A model generated the notes under the pieces. It saw only the letters and a list, made by a program, of their open reading frames with translations. It was not told the DNA's origin and did no database searches. A stretch of 42,186 nt of DNA from Candidatus Enterocloster excrementipullorum (GTDB lineage: Bacteria > Bacillota > Clostridia > Lachnospirales > Lachnospiraceae), in the NCBI GenBank assembly GCA_019119575.1, contig DWWT01000012.1, positions 1-42,186 on the forward strand. The letters are read 5' to 3'. Each line of letters starts with the position of its first letter. Positions within the stretch are counted from its first letter, which is position 1. The translations under genes and the position numbers were made by a program. Below are positions 7,098 to 15,200 of the stretch, piece by piece.

Positions 7098-7472
7098 ATG
7101 GCGGATTTTATTGTAATCGTGATATTGGCGGTTCTGATAGGAGCCGCCGTGTCCTATATTATAAAGGCAAAGAAAAACGGTGTAAAATGCATCGGCTGTC
7201 CGGCCGGCGGCAGCTGCCCCAGCAGCGGGAAAATGCCCAAAAAGAAGCTGGCCGGGCCGGTGGTCGAAAAGCGCACCATGGAAATCGAGGGAATGAGCTG
7301 CGCCCACTGCGCGGCGAGTGTGGGGGCGGCTCTGGACAAAATCGATGGCGTGAGCGCCAATGTAAATCTCTCCAAGGGGCGAGCGGTCATTTCCTGTGAC
7401 CGGGAAATCCGGGACGATGTTTTGAAAAACGCGGTGGAAAGAATCGGATATAAGGTTGTCCGCATAAGCTGA
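7098..7472 (+). CDS. FeoB-associated Cys-rich membrane segment fused to an HMA metal-binding domain
   Basis: A 124-residue protein. Residues 3-22 form a membrane helix, followed by KAKKNGVKCIGCPAGGSCPSS. This resembles the FeoB-associated Cys-rich membrane proteins (PF12669-like). After a KMPKKK linker comes an HMA domain (about 58-124) with the metal-binding loop GMSCAHC (65-71). The frame is open from 7053, and ATG occurs at 7089 and 7098; I chose 7098 because it gives the membrane start MADFIVIVILAVLIG, although GGAGG at 7081-7085 lies 12 bases away. It is probably a membrane-anchored metal-binding partner of FeoB. The metal is not shown by the sequence; CxxC HMA domains usually bind Cu(I) or Zn(II). 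Confidence 0.8.
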   Translation: MADFIVIVILAVLIGAAVSYIIKAKKNGVKCIGCPAGGSCPSSGKMPKKKLAGPVVEKRTMEIEGMSCAHCAASVGAALDKIDGVSANVNLSKGRAVISCDREIRDDVLKNAVERIGYKVVRIS

Positions 7473-7504
7473 CGCCGCGCCGGCGCATTTTTGAAGAGCA
7501 GGAG

Positions 7505-7885
7505 GTGTTTTTTACGACAGGAGCGAACGCAGTTATACTTTTGGTCATCGTGATTTTGGTGGTATTTGCCGTAAAGGGAACCATCAAACATTTCAGGGGC
7601 GAGGGCGCCTGCTGCGGCGGGGGTTCGGGCTCTGTGCCTCCGGTGGAGGAAAAAGAGCTGGAAAATCCGGTGATCGGCAGAAAAGTCCTCCACATCTCCG
7701 GCATGCACTGCGACCGGTGCGTGAACAACGTGACCCTTGCGATTAATAAAATCGACGGGGCCTCGGCCAGAGTCAGCCTCAACAAGAGGGAGGCCGTGGT
7801 GGCCTGCGACCGGGAAATTGATACGGACAGACTCAAGGAGGCCGTGGAAAAAGCGGGGTATGCGGTGATTTCGGTGGAGGAATAG
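7505..7885 (+). CDS. Membrane-anchored HMA-domain protein
   Basis: A 126-residue protein parallel to the previous gene. It has a membrane helix (NAVILLVIVILVVFAVKG), a Cys/Gly-rich patch (GACCGGGSGS), and a C-terminal HMA domain (about 58-126) with GMHCDRC (66-72). The two proteins share the C-terminal pattern of a CDREI strand and a VEKAGY/VERIGY helix, so they probably arose by duplication. The start is uncertain: GTG 7505 overlaps AGGAGG (7500-7505), and no ATG lies at a normal distance. The codon at ideal spacing is ACG (7514). The gene ends the iron island and is followed by a strong terminator. Confidence 0.78.
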   Translation: MFFTTGANAVILLVIVILVVFAVKGTIKHFRGEGACCGGGSGSVPPVEEKELENPVIGRKVLHISGMHCDRCVNNVTLAINKIDGASARVSLNKREAVVACDREIDTDRLKEAVEKAGYAVISVEE

Positions 7886-7906
7886 ACAGATAGGATTGAA
7901 AGAAAC

Positions 7907-7954
7907 AGCAGGAGGGGGTATAATCATCTGACAGATGGCCCTCCTGCTTTTTTA
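7907..7954 (+). terminator. Strong terminator ending the iron island
   Basis: AGCAGGAGGG (7907-7916) pairs perfectly with CCCTCCTGCT (7939-7948), with a 22-base loop and a run of T at 7948-7953. The run touches the stop region of the converging minus-strand gene. Confidence 0.85.
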
Positions 7955-8380
7955 TTTCCCCGCCAGCACCCGAAACACCCCCTGGGGGATCTCAAAGACA
8001 AAAATAATTCCCAGCACAATGGCAACCGCCACCTTGATCGCCAGATATCCGTTCTGCAGGGCCAGTCCCAGCTCGTCCATGACGATATAATAGGCGGTCC
8101 AGTAGACCCCGGCGCCGGGCACCAGGGGAAAGATGCCGGAGATCAGGAATATGGTCACCGGGCATTCCCGCCGCACCGCGGCGGTGCGGGAGAGAAATAC
8201 AACCACCAGGGAGGCGGCCAGTGCGCAGGCGGGCTCTGTCCACAAAAGAGAGGCGGCACGGTAAACAGCCCAGCCTGCGCCTCCGATCAGTCCGCACCAG
8301 AAATAGTCCTGCCGGGGAACCCCAAAGAGCAGGGCAAAGGATACGGTGCCGGCCACCGCAGCGATAATTTCTCCAATCAC
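7952..8380 (-). CDS. Small subunit of a split ThrE-type exporter (DUF3815)
   Basis: A 142-residue protein of nearly continuous hydrophobic helices, from MIGEIIAAVAGTVSFALLFGVP to VFEIPQGVFRVLAGK. It includes the LISGIFPLVPGAGVYWTAYYIVMDE block, the repeat of the PLIPGV element in its partner. This is the ThrE_2/DUF3815 half of the threonine/serine exporter family; YjjB of Escherichia coli is the same fold. It overlaps the upstream gene by the sequence ATGA (8377-8380), so the two are translationally coupled. Together they likely export amino acids or small organic acids; the substrate cannot be read from the sequence. Confidence 0.87.
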   Translation of the reverse strand: MIGEIIAAVAGTVSFALLFGVPRQDYFWCGLIGGAGWAVYRAASLLWTEPACALAASLVVVFLSRTAAVRRECPVTIFLISGIFPLVPGAGVYWTAYYIVMDELGLALQNGYLAIKVAVAIVLGIIFVFEIPQGVFRVLAGK

Positions 8381-9162
8381 AGCAAATCACCTCCCACAAT
8401 TCCGCGCAGCAGCGAATACGCCATGCCCACCCCGATGGCGATGCAGAAAAAGATGAGGAGGGCGTCCAGCATCCGCACGGAGCCGGAAATATAGTCCCCG
8501 TCCGCGATGTCCCGGATGGCGTTGGTGAAGGAGACGCCGGGAATCAGCGGCATGATGGAGCCGATAATCATGTAGTCCAGGCTTCCGCCTTCCCGCAGGA
8601 GGTACATGGCGCAGCAGACCAGGGTGACCAGGCTTCCGCCCAGAATATTTCCCACAATCTTGGACAGGCGGGGCTGGCTGACAAAAAGGACAAAGAGATA
8701 CAGAAGAGCTCCCGCAAAAAAGGCGCAGAATCCGTCGAAAACAGTGCCTCCGAACAGATAGCAGAAGGCGCCGCTGCCCACGGCTGAAGCCAGGACCTGG
8801 GAGCTTTTTTTCTTGCCGGGCATGGAGCGGATGGACTCCAGAGCCTGCCGGGCCTGGGCGGGGGTGTAGCGGCCCTGGGCGATTTCACGGGAGAGCTGAT
8901 TTACAGCCGCTACCCGATCCAGATGCGCCCCGCTCACCGGAATATGCTGGACCTTGGCAAAAAAATGCTCCTTTTTGTCCCCTGCCGTTGCAAATATTCC
9001 ATTGCTGAGCACAAATGCGCTTCCGGATTCCAGGCCGTAGTGGCGGCAGATTCGGTCCATCGTCTCTTCCACGCGGAAAATCTCCGCACCATTTTCCAAT
9101 AAAATATGACCGGCCTGCAGGGCCAGTTCCATGATCTCCTTATCATCTTCCCGCTGTTCCAT
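8377..9162 (-). CDS. Large subunit of a split ThrE-type exporter (DUF1212)
   Basis: A 261-residue protein. The soluble N-terminal part (about 1-115) has the DUF1212 signature ALQAGHILLENGAEIFRVEE and later VNQLSREIAQG. The C-terminal part has about five helices, including a PLIPGVSFTNAIRDIADGD motif typical of ThrE/YjjP. The frame is open to 9453, but ATG at 9162 is the best start because GGAGG lies five bases upstream; the next ATG (9180) has no ribosome site. A promoter sits 50-80 bases upstream. It works with the downstream DUF3815 gene as one exporter, for example of threonine, serine or succinate in characterised relatives. Confidence 0.88.
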   Translation of the reverse strand: MEQREDDKEIMELALQAGHILLENGAEIFRVEETMDRICRHYGLESGSAFVLSNGIFATAGDKKEHFFAKVQHIPVSGAHLDRVAAVNQLSREIAQGRYTPAQARQALESIRSMPGKKKSSQVLASAVGSGAFCYLFGGTVFDGFCAFFAGALLYLFVLFVSQPRLSKIVGNILGGSLVTLVCCAMYLLREGGSLDYMIIGSIMPLIPGVSFTNAIRDIADGDYISGSVRMLDALLIFFCIAIGVGMAYSLLRGIVGGDLL

Positions 9163-9211
9163 GGCATCCTCCGCGTACATTTCCGATAATTTTAATAGTC
9201 TGCGCACTCTA

Positions 9212-9240
9212 AGTATAGCGGCAAATGACCGGGGCGTCAA
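9212..9240 (-). promoter_or_regulatory. Promoter of the ThrE-type exporter pair
   Basis: On the minus strand: TTGACG (9235-9240), a 17-base spacer and TATACT (9212-9217). The predicted start near 9205 gives a leader of about 40 bases before ATG 9162. The promoter overlaps the broken 5' end of the TPR pseudogene on the other strand. Confidence 0.7.
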
Positions 9241-10646
9241 TTGCGGATCCCTCTGCGGGGCGGATACGCTTCGCGCTTTATATGCGGGGCGCCTGCCTGT
9301 TTCGGCTCGGCAGAAAGGAGGAGGCCGAGGAAAGCCTGCGCCAGGGCGCACAGACGGCCAAAAATCCGGGAGACCGCCTGGAATGCCTGCAGTATCTGGC
9401 GGATATTCTCGCGGCATCTGGGAAATATGAGAAGCCCTACCGCATCGCGGCAAAGATATTTTTCTTTGTCGGCCAATATGAGGATGCGGTCAGCGTCTTT
9501 GAACGGGCGCGGGAAAATGGGGTGGCTTTCGGGCCGGAGCTGCGCCTCTATGAGATTAAGACCAGACGGAAGAGGAAGCCCTCAAAGGAGGAGCACGGGA
9601 AACTGCTGAAGGACTGCCAGGCACTGGCAGAGGAGCTGGAAAAGGAAGCGGAACCGGACGGGCAGAATCCGGATTTCCGGGATTCGAGGCCGGACGCGAT
9701 CAGGATTTCCCCTGCCCACAAAGAGTACCGGATGTTTTTGGGGGAATTTTATATAAGGAAAGAAAATTACCGGGCTGCCCTTTTGCATCTCGGGGAGGCC
9801 GCCGAGGCGTATGGGGACGACCCGGCTTTCCACTACAGCCGCGGTCTCTGCCTGCAGAGACTGGGACGGAAAAAACGTGCTTCCCTACGGAAATCTGGCG
9901 GACTGCTATGAGATTCGGGGAAATTACGCAATGGCGGCGGAATGCTGCCGCAGGGCGTTGGAATGGCAGCCGGATATTTTATCTTCTTACCGCTCCGCCG
10001 CAAGGCTCCTCGCATGGCAGGGGGACTGCGCGGGAGCCGTATCGTTCTGCCGGAAGGCGAAGAAAAAGCTGGGGGACACCTACCGGCAATACTGGTTTGA
10101 CCTTGGAAAAATACGGTTCTTCTGCGGGAATACGCTTTCCGCCCTCGGCTGCGTCATCCGGGGCATTGCCGGCCGGAGAAAGAGAACGGAGACCTGGGCG
10201 GACGCAGGAGAATTTTTTATGGAATACATGGGCCGGACCGGCAGGCCGAGTGCCTGTTTATGCGGGGGAAGGAGCGCAGGGCCAGGGAAATTGCCGGGAA
10301 GGCGCTGGCCCTCTTTCGGGAGGCGGGTCTGGGATGCGAGGCGGATTACCTGGGCTATCAGGCATTTGGCCCCAGGCGGAAGGGCTTTCTCGGGCGGCTT
10401 TACATCCTGACGGGGGAGGAGGAGAGAGGCCTCTCCCTCATCCGGAGTATGGAGGAGGGATATCTCTGCAAAGACTGCGCCTGCAGGGGATGCTATGAAA
10501 AACATTTGTTTTTGGGCAGATATTATATGGCAAAGGGCAGACATGCGGAGGCATTAAAGGAATTTGAGGCGGGGCTGTCCCTCCATCCCCGGGAGCCGGA
10601 GATGCGGCGGACGGCAGAGCGGCTGAGACGGCGCCTGAAAACGTAA
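9225..10646 (+). pseudogene. TPR-repeat protein remnant, probably the J-domain/TPR partner of the next gene
   Basis: The first frame (9225 to about 9870) reads as TPR-like helical pairs (LYMRGACLFRLGRKEEAEESL, YRIAAKIFFFVGQYEDAVSVF). It then shifts near 9868-9885 into another frame (NLADCYEIRGNYAMAAECCRRALEWQPD), and returns to the first frame near 10230-10240 (AECLFMRGKERRAREIAGKALALF) to the end at LSLHPREPEM. No single frame spans the gene. Its beginning has neither start signals nor the N-terminal domain expected; it abuts the promoter of the opposite-strand exporter. In Lachnospiraceae I recall a J-domain/TPR protein encoded just before an Hsp70 relative, which fits this position. Sequencing errors could explain shifts, but not the missing 5' part. 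Confidence 0.75.
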
Positions 10647-10678
10647 GACAGTTTTGCAAAAGACCGGAAAAGGAGGAA

Positions 10679-12095
10679 ATGGCATTGATTATAGGAATTG
10701 ATTTGGGCACCACCAACAGTCTGGCGGCCTATTACACGGATCAGGGGCCGAAAATTATCCCCAACCGGCTGGGAAAGAATCTGACGCCGTCGGTGGTGAG
10801 CATCGATGAGAATGACCAGATTTACGTGGGAGAGACGGCAAAGGAGCGGATGCTCCTGGCGCCGGAGAGCACCGCCGCGGTGTTTAAGCGGGATATGGGG
10901 AGCAAAAAGGAATTCAGGCTCCTCCACAAAACATTTACGGTGGAGGAGCTCTCCTCCTTTGTCCTGCGGGCGTTAAAAGAGGATGCGGAGAGCTTTCTGG
11001 GATGCCCGGTGGAGGAGGCGGTTATCAGCGTGCCCACGGCGGCGGCTGTGGCCTACGGGCTGTATTCAGAGCAAAGGGGACGCAAAGTTTTTGGTATTTG
11101 ACCTGGGCGGCGAGGATTTCACCGCGGTTCTGGAGAATATGTTTTATGAGAAATTTCCGGCCATTGACCGGCTAAGCCTCGACGCAAAGACAGCGGGGCA
11201 TATCCATAAACAGGCGGAGAACTGCAAAATCGGATTCTCCGGGGGAAGAACCTCCCGGATGCGCTGCATTGTGGGGGAGGAGACGTATGAGATGGAGGTG
11301 GGGCTGGTGGGCGGGGCAACCAAAAGCCCGGTGATCCGCCGCTTTGCGGGCAGGCTGTTTAAACAGCTTCCCGCCTCGGACATCAACCCGGACGAGGCTG
11401 TGGCTCTGGGAGCCGCCATCCAGGGGGCGATCAAGGAGCGCAGGGAGTCCATCCGGGAGGTAATTCTCACGGACGTGTGCCCCTTCACCCTGGGAACAGA
11501 GGTGGTGCGGGAGTGGGAGGACGGCAAGTTTGAAAATGGAGTGTTCTGTCCCATCATTGAGCGCAACACCGTAATCCCGGCCAGCCGCACGGAGCGCCTC
11601 TACACGGTCCGGGACAACCAGACCAAGATCCGGCTCCATGTGCTCCAGGGGGAGAGCCGGTTTGCGGCCAACAACCTGTCCCTGGGAGAGCTGTTCATCG
11701 ATATTCCGGCGGCAAAGGCCGGGGAGGAGGCCGTGGATGTGACCTACACCTATGATATCAACTCCATCCTGGAGGTGGAAGTGAAGGTGGTCTCCACGGG
11801 AAAAATCACAAAACAGATGTTTTTGGGCCGGGAGGTGGACATGACGCCGGAGGAGATTAAGGAGCGCTTTGAGGCCCTCTCGTATCTGAAAATCCATCCG
11901 AGGGACCGGGAAGAAAATAAGTACCTGCTTCTCAAGGGGGAACGGATTTACGAGGAGAGCATCGGAAGGGAGCGCCAGATTGCGGAGACAGCCCTGCGGA
12001 AATTTGAATACGCCCTGAATTCCTATGACCAGGGAAAAATCGAACGGGCGAAAGAAGAGTTTAAGAGTTTTTTGGAGAAATGGGAGGATGTCTGA
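10679..12095 (+). pseudogene. Hsp70/DnaK-family gene with a frameshift and apparent internal deletions
   Basis: The N-terminus is a clean Hsp70 start (IIGIDLGTTNSLAAYY). Three family blocks seem to be missing in frame. VISVPTAAAVAYG joins the two ends of the VPAYF...NEPTAAA segment (near 11033). FDLGGEDFT joins the phosphate-2 loop DLGGGTFD to the later LGGEDFT (near 11105), removing key ATP residues. YEMEVGLVGGATKSP lacks the usual 35-40 residues before VGGAT (near 11300). A frameshift near 11070-11080 separates the frame ending at 11101 from the one running to 12095. The C-terminal substrate-binding part (ILTDVCPFTLG onward) is readable. An ATG at 10679 is only two bases from AGGAGG; TTG 10685 is better spaced. 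It is very probably inactive. Deletions are inferred from recalled DnaK structure. Confidence 0.8.
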
Positions 12096-12118
12096 AATAG
12101 GGCATCCTCCTTGGTTTT
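12083..12118 (+). terminator. Terminator overlapping the end of the Hsp70 remnant
   Basis: GGAGGATG (12083-12090) pairs with CATCCTCC (12103-12110), followed by TTGGTTTT. The left arm is part of the last codons of the gene. Confidence 0.65.
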
Positions 12119-12167
12119 AAAAATCCTGTCAAAAAATTAAAATAAATCATAAAAAATTATAAAAATT

Positions 12168-12200
12168 TTTTTGACATGTCAAAAATTCACAAAAAATACT
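12168..12200 (+). promoter_or_regulatory. 18-base palindrome over the -35 region upstream of the importer operon
   Basis: TTTTTGACATGTCAAAAA (12168-12185) is a perfect palindrome. It contains TTGACA (12171-12176), and AATACT (12195-12200) follows after 18 bases as a possible -10 box. The surroundings (12119-12240) are very AT-rich. The palindrome looks like an operator for a dimeric repressor that would cover the promoter of the gene at 12328. Which regulator binds is unknown. Confidence 0.5.
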
Positions 12201-12327
12201 AATAATTTGAATTTCTATTTTTTAAAGGGAATGCTACAATGAACTCACTTTCAAAGAGACAGGCGGCAGTTCAAAATGGCCGCGAAAATAACGAAGCTCA
12301 TGGGAGCTTGAGAAAGGGAGGTTCTTT

Positions 12328-13449
12328 ATGAAGAAGAGATGGATGGGTATGATGCTGGCGGGGGCTCTGGCAGCGGGAACTTTGGCGGGATGCGCGCCCA
12401 CACCGGCAGATGCCACTACGGCGGCTCAGACAAGCCAGGGAGGTGCGGCGGCAGAGGGCAGCGCAGACGGGGCCCAGGCAGAAGCAGCGGAAGACACCGC
12501 GGATTTACCGGTGCTGAAAGTTGCGGTAATGCCATTCCTCAACAGTATTCCGGTTAAGTATATGGTGGACAACGGACTGGATGTGAAGAATGGATTTAAG
12601 ATTGAGACGGTTTATTTTGCAAATGGCGGGACGATGAATGAGGCGCTGGCCGCGGATCAGTGGGAGGTAGGAACCTTAAGTTCTGCAGCAGTGAATTCAC
12701 TGGCAATCTATGGAGCGTACTGCATCGCGGATATCGGACATTCCGAGGGCGGCCTTTATACTTTATGCCAGCCGGATTCCCCCATCGCGCAGGTAAAAGG
12801 AACAAACCCCTCATATCCGGATGTGTATGGAGACGCGGAAACTTTAAAGGGAGCGATTATCGCTACGAATACGGGAACCATTTCCCATCTTAACGTAATC
12901 AAATGGCTGGAGAAACTGGGACTTACCACGGAGGATGTGGAGATTGTACATATGGACTTCCCATCCGCATACCAGGCACTGATGACGGGAAACTGCGATG
13001 TGGCAGCATTAAATCCGCCGACCTCTTATCAGGCGGAGGCAGAGGGAATGGTAATTACATCCAGCCTTTCCAGCCTGGATGTGCCGCAGTTTGACTCCAT
13101 CATTGTGAGCAATAAAGCGTTCAATGAGAGAAGAGATGTGCTTGTAAATTACGTGAAAGCATTCTTCGAAGCAACCGATGCACTTCAGGCGGATCCGGAT
13201 ATGCAGGCGCAGCTGCTTCTTGACTGGTATACGGAAAATGGATCCGAGTCCTCCCTGGAGGCGTGCGTGGAGGAGATCAGCACTCGTCCCTTCGTGACTT
13301 CCGATGAGGCCAAGACTATCACCGTGGGCGATTCCGTACAGGTAACCGGCGAATTCTGGGTTTCCCAGGAGCTGCTGGATGAGAGCAAATTCCCGGAACT
13401 TGCCACCCACATTGACGATACAATTTTAAAAGAAGCATTGGGATTCTAA
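12328..13449 (+). CDS. ABC transporter substrate-binding lipoprotein (SsuA/TauA/NMT1-like)
   Basis: A 373-residue exported protein. The signal peptide ends in the lipobox LAGC, with Cys22 as the lipidated residue. Residues 23-58 are an Ala/Gly/Thr/Glu-rich tether. The mature fold starts at PVLKVAVMPFLNSIPVKYMV, and blocks such as LKGAIIATNTGTISHLNVIKWLEKLGL and DFPSAYQALMTGNCDVAALNPP match the NMT1/SsuA class that binds nitrate, sulfonates, taurine or thiamine precursors. It is the first gene of a five-gene transporter operon. GAAAGGGAGG lies about 7 bases before the ATG. The ligand cannot be read directly; the downstream sulfatase suggests a sulfur compound. Terminator-like hairpins after it probably make it more abundant than the membrane parts. 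Confidence 0.9.
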   Translation: MKKRWMGMMLAGALAAGTLAGCAPTPADATTAAQTSQGGAAAEGSADGAQAEAAEDTADLPVLKVAVMPFLNSIPVKYMVDNGLDVKNGFKIETVYFANGGTMNEALAADQWEVGTLSSAAVNSLAIYGAYCIADIGHSEGGLYTLCQPDSPIAQVKGTNPSYPDVYGDAETLKGAIIATNTGTISHLNVIKWLEKLGLTTEDVEIVHMDFPSAYQALMTGNCDVAALNPPTSYQAEAEGMVITSSLSSLDVPQFDSIIVSNKAFNERRDVLVNYVKAFFEATDALQADPDMQAQLLLDWYTENGSESSLEACVEEISTRPFVTSDEAKTITVGDSVQVTGEFWVSQELLDESKFPELATHIDDTILKEALGF

Positions 13450-13455
13450 AGAAAC

Positions 13456-13545
13456 CTGTCCGCTGCGGCGGATAAGGGTGCGGACAGTATAGGAGGCGTA
13501 ACAAGGAGATACCCGGCGGGTCTTTTGGGGACGCCTCCTTTTTTG
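13456..13545 (+). terminator. Two hairpins, the second a terminator, between binding protein and permease genes
   Basis: CTGTCCGC (13456-13463) pairs with GCGGACAG (13480-13487). Then AGGAGGCGT (13491-13499) pairs with ACGCCTCCT (13531-13539), followed by a run of T (13539-13544). A terminator inside an operon right after the binding protein usually leaks, lowering the amount of permease and ATPase mRNA. Confidence 0.72.
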
Positions 13546-13617
13546 TGGAATGCGGCTGCCCCGCCGCGTTTTACGCGGGGGAAATGGGCGGCCGCGATTT
13601 GGAATGGAGGAAAAAAC

Positions 13618-14418
13618 GTGACGGAAATTGAGAGAAAGAAAAAACGCGAACGAATGAAATTTACCACGATATCCGTGATCTCCCTGTGTGCGTTCTTCGG
13701 CATTTGGTATATTGCCACAGCGGTGCTGCACCTGATGCCCGACTACTGCCTGCCAAGTCCGGTGCAGGTGGTGGAGGCCTTCATCGATAAGCTGGGACAC
13801 AGGGCGCCGGACGGCGGAACTCTGTTTGAGCACATTGCGGCCAGCCTCAAGGTAGCTCTTTCCGGCTATGTGCTGGGAGCTGTGATCGGCATCCCCCTGG
13901 GGATCTGCATGGCGTGGTTCAGACGGGTGGACCTGTTTGTAACGCCTCTGTTTGACCTGGTGCGGCCTGTACCCACCATTGCATGGATTCCCCTCATGAT
14001 TTTGTGGTTTGGAATCGGGCTGGGGGCCAAGGCGGCCATTATCTTTGTATCTGCATTCATTCCCTGCGTTATCAATTCCTATGCGGGAATTAAGCAGACA
14101 AAACCGGTGCACCTCTGGGTGGCCCAGACGTTTGGAGCCTCCCGGACAAAGATGCTCTTTACCGTGGCCATTCCCACGGCCATGCCCCTGATTTTCACGG
14201 GACTTCGGATCTCCCTGCAGGCAGCCTGGACCACCCTGTGCGCCGCGGAGATGCTTGCCGCCAACAAGGGCCTGGGCTATATGATTCAGCTCAACCGCTC
14301 TCTTGCCCGTGCGGACCTGATTATTGTGGGAATGCTGACCATCGGCTTTATTGGAACTATTTTTGCCGTGGTTCTCGGAAAAATGGAGTCTAAAATGGTG
14401 AAAGGAGGAAAGAAGTGA
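13618..14418 (+). CDS. ABC importer permease 1 (SsuC/TauC-like)
   Basis: A 266-residue inner-membrane permease with about six helices, from KFTTISVISLCAFFGIWYIATAVL to IVGMLTIGFIGTIFAVVLG. The cytosolic EAA-type coupling loop is QTFGASRTKMLFTVAIPTAMPLIFTGLR. The LVRPVPTIAWIPLMILWFG block is typical of the sulfonate/nitrate/taurine permease family. The frame is open upstream to 13525, but GTG 13618 is chosen: GGAGG lies 7 bases before it, and the upstream codons fall within the terminator. It overlaps the next permease gene by one base (TGATG). It likely forms a heterodimer with that second permease. Confidence 0.9.
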   Translation: MTEIERKKKRERMKFTTISVISLCAFFGIWYIATAVLHLMPDYCLPSPVQVVEAFIDKLGHRAPDGGTLFEHIAASLKVALSGYVLGAVIGIPLGICMAWFRRVDLFVTPLFDLVRPVPTIAWIPLMILWFGIGLGAKAAIIFVSAFIPCVINSYAGIKQTKPVHLWVAQTFGASRTKMLFTVAIPTAMPLIFTGLRISLQAAWTTLCAAEMLAANKGLGYMIQLNRSLARADLIIVGMLTIGFIGTIFAVVLGKMESKMVKGGKK

Positions 14419-15200
14419 TGAAAAGATTCAGCGAAAAGGCGGAGAAAACCATCTACGCGGCCTGCGCCATTGCCACCTTCTTTCTGGCCTGGGCCTTTAT
14501 CACTACATTTACGGCAGCCGGAGAGACCACACCGGGACCTATTGAGGTTCTGAAGCTGCTCTTTACCTCATTTTTTGAGCCCATCGGACGGTTTACCATC
14601 TATGGCCACCTGTATTACAGCATCAAGCGGGTGCTGATAGGCTACACAGTGGCCACGGTGCTGGGAATCATTGTGGGAATCTCCATGGGTACCTCGCGGT
14701 ATGCGGAGGCCATCATCAAACCGATATTCGAGATGATCCGCCCCATTCCTCCCATCGCCTGGATTCCCCTGGTAATCCTGTGGTTCGGCGTGGGAGAACT
14801 CCCCAAATATGCCATTATTTTTATCGGTTCTTTTACAAATGTGACGTTAAATGCTTATACAGGCGCTCAGCGGGTAGATCCCCAGCTCATCGGCTGTGCC
14901 CGCATGCTGGGTACCAGTGAGAGAGATATCTTCCTCCGGGTGGTGCTTCCTTCCAGCCTTCCCCAGATTTTCGCGGGCATGCAGGTGGCGCTGTCCACCG
15001 CATGGATGGCGGTTCTGGCGGCGGAGATGATCGGGGCTCAGGAGGGCTGCGGATGGATTATCCTTCGGGGAAGCGATACTACAAATATTCCCCTGGTGCT
15101 GGTAGGTATGGTAGTGATCGGCGTGGTGGGACTGATTCTGGCCACCATCATGCGGGTTGCAGAGAGGAGGCTGTGTGCATGGAACAGAATGGACGTATAG
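14418..15200 (+). CDS. ABC importer permease 2 (SsuC/TauC-like)
   Basis: A 260-residue permease of the same family as its upstream neighbour but clearly diverged. It has the block MIRPIPPIAWIPLVILWFGVGELPKYAIIFIGSF and the coupling loop ARMLGTSERDIFLRVVLPSSLPQIFAGMQ. ATG 14418 overlaps the previous stop codon and has GGAGG 9 bases upstream; a GTG three bases earlier is also possible. Most SsuC/TauC systems use one permease as a homodimer. Two different permeases next to two different ATPases indicate a heteromeric transporter. The 3' end overlaps the next gene by 22 bases. Confidence 0.9.
   Translation: MKRFSEKAEKTIYAACAIATFFLAWAFITTFTAAGETTPGPIEVLKLLFTSFFEPIGRFTIYGHLYYSIKRVLIGYTVATVLGIIVGISMGTSRYAEAIIKPIFEMIRPIPPIAWIPLVILWFGVGELPKYAIIFIGSFTNVTLNAYTGAQRVDPQLIGCARMLGTSERDIFLRVVLPSSLPQIFAGMQVALSTAWMAVLAAEMIGAQEGCGWIILRGSDTTNIPLVLVGMVVIGVVGLILATIMRVAERRLCAWNRMDV

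Noticed and set aside
9163..9453. N-terminal extension of the DUF1212 exporter subunit to 9453
   Set aside because: It would cross its own promoter (9212-9240). ATG 9162 has a GGAGG at correct distance.
13525..13617. Upstream extension of the first importer permease
   Set aside because: The extension falls in the terminator region and reads as a Pro/Ala/Arg-rich shadow. GTG 13618 has a proper ribosome site.
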